This document shows, piece after piece, positions 1-8,155 of a DNA stretch of 64,000 nucleotides. Source of the DNA: Flavobacteriaceae bacterium (GTDB lineage: Bacteria > Bacteroidota > Bacteroidia > Flavobacteriales > Flavobacteriaceae); contig WUAI01000004.1 in NCBI GenBank assembly GCA_009827225.1, forward strand, positions 62,001-126,000, in the 5' to 3' direction. Each line of letters opens with the position of its first letter. The first letter of the stretch is position 1. The position numbers and the translations under genes are program-made. The notes under the pieces were generated by a model, which worked only from the letters and a program-made list of their open reading frames with translations, searched no databases and was not told where the DNA came from.

Positions 1-373
1 CAAGTACTTCATCTCCAGCTTTCAATATACTTGCAAAGCCATTTGAAACAATATTGATACCATGAGTGGTCCCTGAAGTGAAAATGATCTCTTCAGCGAA
101 TTTGATATTAAAATGATTCTGGATCTTTCTCCGTGCCAATTCATAAGCATCAGTAGCCTCCTGGGAAAGTGTGTGTACCCCTCGATGAATATTCGCGTTG
201 TAATTGCTGTAATAGTCCACAATACAATCAATCACAGCCTGTGGTTTTTGAGAAGTAGCGGCATTGTCCAGATACACCAATGGTTTACCATTCACCTCCC
301 TTTTCAGAATAGGAAAATCCTCTCTTATTTTTTCAACATCAAAAATCATCGGCATGGTATTCGGTTCGGACAT
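1..373 (-). CDS. sufS: SufS cysteine desulfurase, N-terminal part (cut by window edge)
   Basis: The minus strand from 373 reads without stop to the window edge (about 124 residues) and is not on the ORF track as such. The peptide contains the class V aminotransferase start typical of SufS, including VYLDNAATSQKP and NANIHRGVHTLSQEA, then IIFTSGTTHGIN. SufS is a PLP enzyme that takes sulfur from cysteine and hands it, usually via SufE, to the SufBCD scaffold. The PLP lysine and active-site cysteine lie beyond the window. The ATG at 373 sits one base after the sufD stop, so the genes are translationally close and surely co-transcribed. Internal ATGs a few codons later are possible starts. Identity is secure from motifs and from being the last gene of the suf operon. 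Confidence 0.95.
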   Translation of the reverse strand, partial: MSEPNTMPMIFDVEKIREDFPILKREVNGKPLVYLDNAATSQKPQAVIDCIVDYYSNYNANIHRGVHTLSQEATDAYELARRKIQNHFNIKFAEEIIFTSGTTHGINIVSNGFASILKAGDEVL

Positions 374-374
374 G

Positions 375-1688
375 CTATAGGTCGAATCCTAAACTTACTC
401 CTATCTTGTTGGCTATAAGCTTATTGATCCTCTTCTTTAATTCGGGAATCTTTACACTTTCTAACACGTTATTGGCGAAGGCATACATCAATAAAGCTCG
501 GGCTTCTTTCTTCCCAATTCCCCTGGAACGCAGATAGAACATAGCGTCTTCGTCCAGTTGACCAATGGTACATCCATGAGAACACTTTACGTCATCGGCA
601 AAAATCTCTAACTGGGGTTTTGCATTGATGGTAGCTTTATCGCTAATTAAGATGTTGTTGTTTTGCTGAAAGGCATCGATCTTTTGAGCTTCCTTTTCAA
701 CCAATACTTTCCCGTTGAATACGCCGGTAGACTTATCGTCAAAGATCCCTTTATAATCCTGATGGCTTTCACAATTTGGAGAGATGTGATGCACCAGGGT
801 ATTGTGATCTACATGCTGGTTGTCTTCCAAAATCGTAATCCCTTTCAATACAGAATCACAGTGTTCTCCGTTCTGATAGAAATTCAGATTATTACGGGTT
901 AATTTTCCACCAAATGAAAAGGTATGAACTTTACAGATGCTGTCTCTTTCCTGGTGGATGTATGTATGATCAAGCAGTGAAGCCGTATGTTGGTCGTTTT
1001 GAATTTTATAATAATCCAAATGCGCTCTTTTTTCCGCAAAGATTTCAGTAACGGCATTGGTTAGGACTGCGTTACCGGATAAGCTTTGATGACGCTCAAT
1101 AATCTGAACATGGGCGTTTTCCCCAACCACAATAAGGTTCCTGGGTTGCAACATAGCGGCCGCTTCATTCCCAGTAGAGAAGTTGATGATCTCAATGGGC
1201 TTGTCCGATTCCACATGATTGGGAACGAAAATATAAGCTCCTTCCTTAGCAAATGCTGTATTTAAAGACGTCAGGCTTTCCGATTTTGCCACCTTGTTGA
1301 AATAGGTCTCAATAACCGATTTGTATTTGTCTTTGCTAAAGGCAGCAGACAAGAGGCATACGTCCAGTTTATCGTGGGTGGTCTGAGAAAGGAAAGAACT
1401 ATACACCCCGTCCACGAATACCACTTTATAAGTATCTACCTCGTGTAAGAAGTATTTTTTTACGTCTTTGAATTCCACCACACTCTCTTTGTATGGTGTA
1501 AGGCTGTAATCTTCCTTTAAAAGTGTTCTAAGGGAAGTATATTTCCAGGCCTCTTCCTTTTTGGTTGGGAATCCTTTTTCCTCAAAATGTTTGATCGCTT
1601 CATTTCTCACATCATGGATGGGAGAATCGTCTTCCAAGTAATCTTCGAAGGCGATAAATGAAGAAAGCAATTTATCTTTTAAGCTCAT
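375..1688 (-). CDS. sufD: SufD, Fe-S cluster assembly scaffold subunit
   Basis: SufD pairs with SufB in the SufBC2D scaffold on which Fe-S clusters are built in the cytoplasm. The protein (about 437 residues) has the usual SufD size and ends with the family signature region, including KCSHGCTIGQLDEDAMFYL and a helical C-terminus. The conserved histidine used at the SufB-SufD interface is in the CSHG motif. The ORF track starts at 1697 with a TTG; the first ATG, giving MSLKDKLL, is at 1688 and is the better start. It lies 17 bases after the sufC stop and directly before sufS, in a minus-strand operon with sufA, sufB, a lipoprotein and sufC. Confidence 0.95.
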   Translation of the reverse strand: MSLKDKLLSSFIAFEDYLEDDSPIHDVRNEAIKHFEEKGFPTKKEEAWKYTSLRTLLKEDYSLTPYKESVVEFKDVKKYFLHEVDTYKVVFVDGVYSSFLSQTTHDKLDVCLLSAAFSKDKYKSVIETYFNKVAKSESLTSLNTAFAKEGAYIFVPNHVESDKPIEIINFSTGNEAAAMLQPRNLIVVGENAHVQIIERHQSLSGNAVLTNAVTEIFAEKRAHLDYYKIQNDQHTASLLDHTYIHQERDSICKVHTFSFGGKLTRNNLNFYQNGEHCDSVLKGITILEDNQHVDHNTLVHHISPNCESHQDYKGIFDDKSTGVFNGKVLVEKEAQKIDAFQQNNNILISDKATINAKPQLEIFADDVKCSHGCTIGQLDEDAMFYLRSRGIGKKEARALLMYAFANNVLESVKIPELKKRINKLIANKIGVSLGFDL

Positions 1689-1705
1689 TTTTTTCAATTA
1701 GAAGA

Positions 1706-2455
1706 TTATACCAACTCTTCTTTGATCCAGTCGTATCCTCTTTTTTCCAGCTCATAGGCCAGTTCTTTGGGTCCCGACTTCACAATCTTACCGTCCATCA
1801 ATACGTGCACATAGTCCGGCACGATATAATCGAGTAATCGTTGATAGTGTGTGATTACGATCACGGCATTATCATCGCTCTTCAATTTATTCACTCCATT
1901 AGCAACCACTTTTAGTGCATCGATATCAAGACCGGAATCCGTTTCGTCAAGAATGGCAAGTTTTGGTTCCATCATTGCCAATTGGAAGATCTCATTTCGC
2001 TTTTTCTCTCCTCCGGAGAATCCTTCATTTAAGGAGCGCGACAAAAACTTACGGTCTATTTCCAGTAAGTCTGCCTTTTCTTTGATCTTTTTCAGCATTT
2101 CACCGGCAGGCATATCTTCCATTCCCTGAGCCTTTCGGGTTTCGTTGATGGCGGTTTTAATAAAATTCGTTACCGTGACTCCGGGAATTTCAACAGGATA
2201 CTGGAAGGAAAGGAATACTCCTTTATGAGCTCTTTCTTCCGGATCCAGTTCTGAAATGTCCTCTCCGTCCAAAAGCACTTCTCCTTCGGTTACTTCGAAT
2301 TCTTCCTTACCGGCCACGACTGCAGCCAGGGTACTCTTCCCGGAACCATTCGGTCCCATGATGGCATGCACTTCCCCGGGACTAACATGAAGGTCGATCC
2401 CATTCAGAATATCTTTGTCTTCTACGCCGGCGCGTAAGTTCTTTATCTTTAACAT
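1706..2455 (-). CDS. sufC: SufC, Fe-S assembly ATPase
   Basis: SufC is the ABC-type ATPase that drives conformational change of the SufBCD scaffold; it is soluble and not a transporter. The 249 residues show Walker A (GPNGSGKSTL), a signature LNEGFSGGEKKRNE and Walker B (LAILDETDSGLD), all in the SufC-specific form. Length matches the family. The start ATG at 2455 follows the stop of an unrelated small lipoprotein gene by only two bases, so translation is likely coupled to that gene rather than directly to sufB. That interruption between sufB and sufC is the odd point of this operon. Confidence 0.97.
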   Translation of the reverse strand: MLKIKNLRAGVEDKDILNGIDLHVSPGEVHAIMGPNGSGKSTLAAVVAGKEEFEVTEGEVLLDGEDISELDPEERAHKGVFLSFQYPVEIPGVTVTNFIKTAINETRKAQGMEDMPAGEMLKKIKEKADLLEIDRKFLSRSLNEGFSGGEKKRNEIFQLAMMEPKLAILDETDSGLDIDALKVVANGVNKLKSDDNAVIVITHYQRLLDYIVPDYVHVLMDGKIVKSGPKELAYELEKRGYDWIKEELV

Positions 2456-2457
2456 AA

Positions 2458-2877
2458 CTAACTTTTCTTGTCTTCAATTTTTATATCGGCTTCCGCGGGT
2501 TGATCACTCACGGCCACAATTTCTGTAATGGTCAAAACCTCGTCCCATCCTTCTGCACCTTCAGCTTTAGGGCTTACAGTACCTTTCACAACTACCGGAA
2601 CCATGTCGAATTCTTCCACTTTTACCGGGGCTACTCGCTCCGCAAGTTCTGAAGCCATATCATCGAGGGTAACACCATAGATGAAGTTGGTTCCTTTCAA
2701 TACTGCTCCGTCTTCCAGGTAGATGAATTCACCTTTATAGGTGGTATCATCCTGATCTGCAAGGGCCGGTGTGGTCTCTTCGGTTTCAGTATCTGAGGCA
2801 GGTTTTTCCTCTGTATTCTTACATGCGATGAATGTCGCAGAAAAAAGGATTGCTAAAAGCAGTAATTTGGTTTTCAT
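2458..2877 (-). CDS. Lipoprotein of unknown function inside the suf operon
   Basis: A 139-residue protein with a clear lipoprotein signal: charged MKTK, hydrophobic LLLLAILFSATF, then the lipobox IACK, giving a lipidated cysteine at about residue 19. A low-complexity acidic linker rich in Glu, Thr and Asp follows, then a compact domain with FIYLEDGAVLKGTNFIYGV and VPVVVKGTVSPKAEG. That part looks like a small beta-rich fold of the kind seen in OB-like or DUF4920-type periplasmic proteins, but I cannot assign it. There are no further cysteines and no evident metal site. It sits between sufB (12-base gap) and sufC (2-base gap), so it must be co-transcribed with a cytoplasmic pathway although it is exported. 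Function unknown. Confidence 0.85.
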   Translation of the reverse strand: MKTKLLLLAILFSATFIACKNTEEKPASDTETEETTPALADQDDTTYKGEFIYLEDGAVLKGTNFIYGVTLDDMASELAERVAPVKVEEFDMVPVVVKGTVSPKAEGAEGWDEVLTITEIVAVSDQPAEADIKIEDKKS

Positions 2878-2890
2878 AGGTTATTTTTTG

Positions 2891-4339
2891 TTATCCAACA
2901 GAGCCTTCAAGGCTGATTTCTAATAGCTTTTGCGCTTCTACAGCAAATTCCATTGGGAGTTTGTTCAATACTTCTTTACTAAATCCATTCACGATAAGGG
3001 CAATGGCCTTTTCAGTATCAATTCCTCTTTGATTGCAATAGAATATCTGGTCTTCCCCAATTTTACTTGTAGTTGCCTCGTGCTCGATCTGAGCAGTTTT
3101 ATTGTTTGCTTCTATGTATGGGAAGGTATGTGCTCCACACTTGTTACCCATGAGCAACGAATCACATTGGGAGAAGTTTCGGGCGTTATCAGCTCTCGGA
3201 CTTATTTTCACCAGTCCGCGATAACTGTTTTGAGATTTTCCTGCGGAAATTCCTTTCGAGATTATGGTACTTCTTGTGTTTTTCCCAAGGTGGATCATCT
3301 TAGTCCCGGTATCCGCCTGCTGAAAATTGTTGGTCACGGCGATGGAATAAAACTCTCCAATCGAGTTATCACCTTTCAACACACAACTTGGATATTTCCA
3401 GGTAACGGCACTTCCTGTTTCGACCTGTGTCCAGGAGATCTTTGCATTCCTTTCGCAAATTCCACGTTTGGTCACAAAATTAAATACACCACCTCTTCCT
3501 TCCTTGTCTCCCGGGAACCAGTTTTGAACCGTAGAATATTTTATTTCAGCATCATCCAGGGCAATCAATTCTACCACTGCGGCATGCAATTGGTTTTCAT
3601 CACGGGAAGGAGCCGTGCATCCTTCAAGGTAACTCACATAACTGCCTTCATCTGCGATCACCAGGGTTCTTTCAAATTGCCCTGTTCCGGCCTGATTGAT
3701 TCGGAAATAGGTCGAAAGTTCCATTGGGCAGCGTACTCCCTTCGGGATGTAACAGAAGGACCCATCACTAAAAACAGCACTGTTTAATGCCGCATAGAAG
3801 TTATCTCTTTGGGGAACTACTGTTCCGATGTATTTTTTGACTAACTCGGGATGTTCCTGAATCGCTTCGGAAATAGAACAGAAAATAATTCCTTTCTCAG
3901 CCAATGTATCTTTAAACGTCGTAGCAACAGAAACCGAGTCCATTACGATATCAACCGCAACTCCTGCCAACTTCTTTTGCTCTTCCAAAGAAATCCCCAG
4001 TTTGTTGAAGGTTTCCAATAACTCGGGATCCACTTCGTCGATACTGTTGTATTTCGGTTTTTTATTAGGCGCAGAATAATAAGAGATGTTCTGAAAGTTT
4101 GGCTTTTCGTAGGTAACATTGGCCCACTCAGGTTCTTCCATTTGCTGCCAGGCTCTGAAGGCTTCCAAACGCCATTCGGTCATCCACTCCGGCTCTTCCT
4201 TCTTCTTTGAGATAGCACGAACGATGTCCTCGTCCAAACCTACCGGAAAAGTATCAGATTCGATATCGGTGTAGAATCCGTACTCGTATTCCTTGGTTTC
4301 GAGTTCTTTCTTTAAATCGTCTTCTGTAAATTTTCCCAT
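2891..4339 (-). CDS. sufB: SufB, Fe-S cluster assembly scaffold subunit
   Basis: SufB is the main scaffold on which nascent Fe-S clusters form, receiving sulfur from SufS/SufE and working with SufC and SufD. The 482 residues match the usual length. Recognisable segments are [60 protein letters not shown] and the C-terminal [14 protein letters not shown]. The cysteine of YLEGCTAP and the one in NKCGAHTFP correspond to conserved SufB cysteines. The ATG at 4339 is 16 bases after sufA. The downstream neighbour is an exported lipoprotein rather than sufC directly. Confidence 0.97.
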   Translation of the reverse strand: MGKFTEDDLKKELETKEYEYGFYTDIESDTFPVGLDEDIVRAISKKKEEPEWMTEWRLEAFRAWQQMEEPEWANVTYEKPNFQNISYYSAPNKKPKYNSIDEVDPELLETFNKLGISLEEQKKLAGVAVDIVMDSVSVATTFKDTLAEKGIIFCSISEAIQEHPELVKKYIGTVVPQRDNFYAALNSAVFSDGSFCYIPKGVRCPMELSTYFRINQAGTGQFERTLVIADEGSYVSYLEGCTAPSRDENQLHAAVVELIALDDAEIKYSTVQNWFPGDKEGRGGVFNFVTKRGICERNAKISWTQVETGSAVTWKYPSCVLKGDNSIGEFYSIAVTNNFQQADTGTKMIHLGKNTRSTIISKGISAGKSQNSYRGLVKISPRADNARNFSQCDSLLMGNKCGAHTFPYIEANNKTAQIEHEATTSKIGEDQIFYCNQRGIDTEKAIALIVNGFSKEVLNKLPMEFAVEAQKLLEISLEGSVG

Positions 4340-4355
4340 TTCTTTTCAGCAATAA

Positions 4356-4685
4356 TTAAAGTGAAAAACTTTCTCCACAACCACAGGTTCGATTGGCATT
4401 TGGATTGTTGAATACAAAGCCTTTCCCGTTGAGTCCGCCACTGTATTCCAGTGTAGTTCCCACCAGGTATAGGAAACTTTTCTTGTCCACGAGTATTCTT
4501 ACTGAATTGTCTTCGAACAGTTTATCCTGTTCGCCCAATTGATTGTCAAATTTCAATTCGTAAGATAAGCCGGAACATCCACCACTTTTAACTCCCACAC
4601 GCACGTAGTCACCATCGATGTTGAAACCTTCTTCCGACATCAGTGTTGTTAACTTGTTTTTGGCAGTGTCACTAACTTTAATCAT
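4356..4685 (-). CDS. sufA: SufA/IscA-type Fe-S carrier protein
   Basis: A 109-residue A-type carrier that takes Fe-S clusters from the SufBCD scaffold to target enzymes. The three family cysteines are present: one in GGCSGLSYEL and two in the terminal TCGCGESF. Length and ending are standard for HesB/IscA proteins. It is the first gene of the suf operon, with a well-formed promoter about 30 bases upstream. Whether it is SufA, IscA or ErpA cannot be told from sequence alone; the position in a suf operon argues for SufA. Confidence 0.92.
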   Translation of the reverse strand: MIKVSDTAKNKLTTLMSEEGFNIDGDYVRVGVKSGGCSGLSYELKFDNQLGEQDKLFEDNSVRILVDKKSFLYLVGTTLEYSGGLNGKGFVFNNPNANRTCGCGESFSL

Positions 4686-4714
4686 TTATATAGATTTGTT
4701 CTAAATTAGGACTG

Positions 4715-4722
4715 CAAATATA
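4715..4722 (-). promoter_or_regulatory. Promoter -7 box of the suf operon
   Basis: Read on the minus strand this is TATATTTG, an exact match to the Bacteroidota -7 element TAnnTTTG, placed so that a transcript would start about 25 bases before the sufA ATG. Another TATTTGCAG repeats just upstream (TATTTGCAG then TATATTTGCAG). No clear TTG at -33 is visible. No recognisable operator for an Fe-S or iron regulator was seen. Confidence 0.6.
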
Positions 4723-4847
4723 CTGCAAATAGGACGTTAAACCATATAGGCCGTACATTAAAACTCAATAATGCGATAGATTTAAGTAATAATTAACAAG
4801 GGTAGGAATAGATGGATTCGAGTCTAATTATGACCGTTATTATCTAT

Positions 4848-5912
4848 TTATTCTTGAAAATCCGGATTATTTATAAAGCTGGGATCCGAAAGACTTAGTA
4901 GAAACGCCTTTAGATCGGCTTTGTCCTCTTCGGTCAAATGTGCACCTCCTTCTGCAACATTTTTCATCAAAGGATCAATGGTTTCAGAAAACACCAATCC
5001 TTCGCTATAGTGGTCGATTACTTCATCGAGCGTTGCAAAACGGCCATCATGCATATAAGGTGCAGTATAGGCTAAATTTCGCAGTGAACCCGACTTAAAC
5101 AATCCAAATTCTCTGGGATCACCACTAAAACCACCCAATCCTAGATCGGTGATGGTTTCGTCCATTCCGTTGTTGTGGAAAATATTATCCGTCCATAAGG
5201 GGTTGTTCGGATTTCCATGGCAATGGAAACAGTCTCCACGGGCTTCGTCCATAAAGACATCCAGGCCATTTAATTCGGAAGGAGTGAGTTCTTCCTGTCC
5301 CAGAAGGTAACGATCGAATTTCGAATTTGCCGAAACCAGGGTTCGTAAAAATTGTGCGATGGCTTTAGTAACCATAGTGGAATCGATCGTAGATGTCCCA
5401 AAGGCCTCTTCAAACAGTTGCGGATATTCGTTGTTCGCCTGCAGGCTGCTTTCCGCATTGGGCCAGGTGTTCGCCATTTCAATTGGATTGCGAACAGGAT
5501 CAAAAATCTGTTCCTCCAGGGATAGGGCCCGTCCGTCCCAAAAGAACCTTTCGTTGTAATTCCATGCCAGGTTGAATAATGGCATAGAGTTTCGCGTTCC
5601 AATGCTTCCATCGATCCCGAAACTAAATCTTCTTGGATCCGTAAAAGCATTTTCCGGGCGGTGGCAATCTGCACATGCCTGGGTATTATCTGCAGATAAG
5701 ATCGGGTCAAAAAACAATTTCTTCCCAAGGGCGATACCTTCTTCAGTGAGAGGATTATCTTCCGGAATTACCGGAGGAAGAATATTTTGTTCAAATATCT
5801 GCGGAACTTCAAGAGTTACGGGCGTACCGGTGTACCCACCATTATCATCAGTGTCATTGAAACAAGACACCATGGTAAAGAAAAGTACACCGATAAGTAA
5901 CCCGAATCTCAT
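4848..5912 (-). CDS. Diheme cytochrome c peroxidase, MbnH-type, lipoprotein
   Basis: A 354-residue exported enzyme of the bacterial diheme peroxidase/MauG/MbnH superfamily. The N-terminus has a lipoprotein signal (FFTMVSCFND, Cys about residue 17). Two c-heme sites are visible, QACADCHRP at about residue 80 and GDCFHCHGN at about 228, with the family segments RFFWDGRA and APYMHDGRFATLDEV around them. It lies 11 bases after an MbnP-family gene; in methanotrophs MbnH oxidises a tryptophan of MbnP to kynurenine, and such pairs occur outside methanobactin operons. The pairing makes an MbnH-like protein-modifying role more likely than plain peroxide detoxification. That is inference from context. 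Confidence 0.9.
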   Translation of the reverse strand: MRFGLLIGVLFFTMVSCFNDTDDNGGYTGTPVTLEVPQIFEQNILPPVIPEDNPLTEEGIALGKKLFFDPILSADNTQACADCHRPENAFTDPRRFSFGIDGSIGTRNSMPLFNLAWNYNERFFWDGRALSLEEQIFDPVRNPIEMANTWPNAESSLQANNEYPQLFEEAFGTSTIDSTMVTKAIAQFLRTLVSANSKFDRYLLGQEELTPSELNGLDVFMDEARGDCFHCHGNPNNPLWTDNIFHNNGMDETITDLGLGGFSGDPREFGLFKSGSLRNLAYTAPYMHDGRFATLDEVIDHYSEGLVFSETIDPLMKNVAEGGAHLTEEDKADLKAFLLSLSDPSFINNPDFQE

Positions 5913-5923
5913 ATAATTTTATT

Positions 5924-6709
5924 TTAGTCTACTGTGGTTACCACTCCAAGGTCAAATACACCATTGGAACCGTTCTCAAACATAAGGATCTGAGCCGCAA
6001 AGTTTGGCATCAACACAGAGTTTAATACGTTCAAGTCCCAGGTATTAGGGTTCTTGAACCACTCAGCAACGTTCATCTGTACCTCTACATTTGTGGAGGT
6101 GGTTCCTACTGAAATAGTCCCCAGATTTACCTCAAAGGAAGTATCCTGCAAGGTAATCGGGTTGGTAGAGTTATCGTTTGCACGGATCACGTGGTATTGA
6201 TAACCTACTTCAGCAGAAGTATTGTCGATAAACATTCCTTCCAGTCTCATATAGTGGTATCCTCCACCCAGTCCTTCAGGAACATTCCAACCACCATCGG
6301 CAGAATTCAGATCAAGATAGATTCCGGACTCATTGTCCTCATCATCAAATCCAAAAGTAAATGAAACGGTGTAGTCTCCTGGTGGAATTTGAATGTCCGG
6401 AGTGAAATCGAGGTTAGAATTAGATCTAACATCTACCAGATTATAATCACCGGCATCAAAACTATTTCCATCAGAATCGGTAAAGGTGATATCGGAAATC
6501 AGGTATACCAATTTTGAAATACTTTGTTGTTCACCGTTCTCGTTCGTGTACTGAATTTGATCGAAATCGGCATTGGTAATATTATCACCATCCCAGTTAT
6601 GGGTGAAGGTGAATTCTACCGATACATTATCCGGTGGATTGTTGTCATCATCACTTTCACAGCTCATAAAGGCGATCGATAAACAAAGTAGCAATGCAAT
6701 TTTTTTCAT
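5924..6709 (-). CDS. MbnP-family (copper-binding-like) lipoprotein
   Basis: A 261-residue lipoprotein (MKKIALLLCLSIAFMSCES, lipobox at about residue 17) with the layout of MbnP-like proteins: a beta-sandwich beginning VEFTFTHNWDGD, a central SKLVYLISDITF, a GGYHYMRLEGMF segment and a C-terminal VAEWFKN. Several tryptophans (HNW, GGW, AEW, TWDL) are candidates for oxidative conversion by the neighbouring diheme enzyme. In the characterised MbnP, kynurenine formed from tryptophan contributes to copper binding. Family assignment is by recognised pattern, not alignment, and copper binding in this protein is not shown. It probably shares a transcript with the downstream peroxidase gene. Confidence 0.85.
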   Translation of the reverse strand: MKKIALLLCLSIAFMSCESDDDNNPPDNVSVEFTFTHNWDGDNITNADFDQIQYTNENGEQQSISKLVYLISDITFTDSDGNSFDAGDYNLVDVRSNSNLDFTPDIQIPPGDYTVSFTFGFDDEDNESGIYLDLNSADGGWNVPEGLGGGYHYMRLEGMFIDNTSAEVGYQYHVIRANDNSTNPITLQDTSFEVNLGTISVGTTSTNVEVQMNVAEWFKNPNTWDLNVLNSVLMPNFAAQILMFENGSNGVFDLGVVTTVD

Positions 6710-6747
6710 TGTATTTTTAAGTGTTTTAGGTTGTTTAAGGTTAAGAT

Positions 6748-8124
6748 TTATTTAATTTTTGCAATCAGGAAGTCAGAACCTCCTTTGTTTTGCGTAATAT
6801 CTCCGTTGCTACTGGCAGTTTCTCCTACCAGAACAATTTTGTTATCACTGGTTTCCATGGCGTGGTTACCAAAGTCCAGCCCTGATCCTCCTATGCTCAT
6901 TTCGAACTGAATGGATCCACTGGCATTTATCATGATCACCCAAGCATCATTTTCTCCTTTATTTTCTGAAGAATCTCCATTTTCGCTTCGTGTAGAACCG
7001 GAGATCACATAGCTGCCATTATCCATGGGATAGACGTTCTTGGCCGAATCGAATTCGGAACCACCAAAAGTTTTCTCCCAAAACATATTACCATCATCTC
7101 CGAATTTTACCGCCCATAAGTCGGCGTTACCTAGAGGATTCGACACATCCTGGTCACTACTTCGAGTATCTCCCACCATGATGTAATTACCATCTTTGGA
7201 ATGAGTGATACCATAGGCAATATCAATTTCGGCACCACCAAAGGATTTCGTCCACAATAGGTTTCCGGCGTCGTCGATACGAACTACCCAAAAGTCATAA
7301 GATCCTTTATCGTCAGTGATATCAAAATCGGAACTTTCCGAAGCACCAATCAACAAGAATCCACCGTCTTCTGTTTGAAGCGCATCATAACTACGGTCGT
7401 TATTGGTACCTCCGAAGTATCGTCTCCAAACTTTATCTCCGTTGGCGTCCATTTTGATTCCCCAATATTCACCAACCCCGTGTAAGGTAGATCGACCGTC
7501 ATCATTTCCGGCGCCCCCACTGGCATCCACATCCAAAAATCCGGTAGCAAAGTAACCACCGTCCTCTGTTTGAATAGCATTGAAGGCTTGCTCGCCTCCT
7601 ATGAAGCCATAGGTTTTTTCCCAGATAAGATTACCGTTGGCGTCAATCTTAAAGATCCAGAAATCCTGGAATCCTTCATTCTGGCTTACATCTCCGTTAC
7701 TACTTCGACTGTAACCGGAAATCACATAACCTCCATCATCGGTATGGTTGATGCTATGGCCCACATCATTGTTGGTGCCGCCATAGGTTTTGCTCCATAC
7801 TTTTTGTCCCTGGGCATTCAGCTTAAGGACCCAAACATCTTTACTGGGTTCTGTTTTGTCGGTAATATCGCCGTCGGTACTGGCTGTAGTTCCTACCACC
7901 ACATAGCCTCCGTCGGTGGCCTCCACCATGTCGGCCGCAGTGTCTTCACCCGATCCACCATAAGTGACAACAAAATCCAATTCCCCCAGGAAACCCTGAG
8001 GGGGATTGGTTGTATCATCGTCGGTCGGATCGCTGGTGTCGTCCGTGACCGGTGGTCCATCGTCTTCTGTGTTACAGCTGGCCAATACTAACATAGCAAA
8101 TAGAAGTAGCAGCGGTAACTTCAT
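6748..8124 (-). CDS. Seven-blade beta-propeller lipoprotein
   Basis: An exported lipoprotein with signal MKLPLLLLFAMLVLASCN, followed by a Thr/Asp-rich linker and seven similar segments of roughly 50 to 70 residues. Each segment opens with a motif like KTYGGTNND and carries TEDGGYVVVG and W-V/I-K-I/L-D-A-G-N. The seven openings are TYGGSGED, TYGGTNND, TYGFIGGE, YFGGTNND, SFGGAEID, TFGGSEFD and SIGGSGLD, which fits one closed seven-blade propeller. The track starts at 8148 (MRLKKEK...), but the ATG at 8124 gives a canonical lipoprotein signal and is preferred. No catalytic residues were recognised; the function is unknown. It lies between the anchor-B paralogues and the MbnP gene and probably shares their operon. 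Confidence 0.85.
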   Translation of the reverse strand: MKLPLLLLFAMLVLASCNTEDDGPPVTDDTSDPTDDDTTNPPQGFLGELDFVVTYGGSGEDTAADMVEATDGGYVVVGTTASTDGDITDKTEPSKDVWVLKLNAQGQKVWSKTYGGTNNDVGHSINHTDDGGYVISGYSRSSNGDVSQNEGFQDFWIFKIDANGNLIWEKTYGFIGGEQAFNAIQTEDGGYFATGFLDVDASGGAGNDDGRSTLHGVGEYWGIKMDANGDKVWRRYFGGTNNDRSYDALQTEDGGFLLIGASESSDFDITDDKGSYDFWVVRIDDAGNLLWTKSFGGAEIDIAYGITHSKDGNYIMVGDTRSSDQDVSNPLGNADLWAVKFGDDGNMFWEKTFGGSEFDSAKNVYPMDNGSYVISGSTRSENGDSSENKGENDAWVIMINASGSIQFEMSIGGSGLDFGNHAMETSDNKIVLVGETASSNGDITQNKGGSDFLIAKIK

Positions 8125-8155
8125 CAATTTTTCTTTTTTCAAGCGCATTTTCTTT

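Noticed and set aside
2930-3787. 285-codon plus-strand ORF opposite sufB
   Set aside because: It lies entirely within the secure sufB gene, and the translated protein matches no recognisable family.
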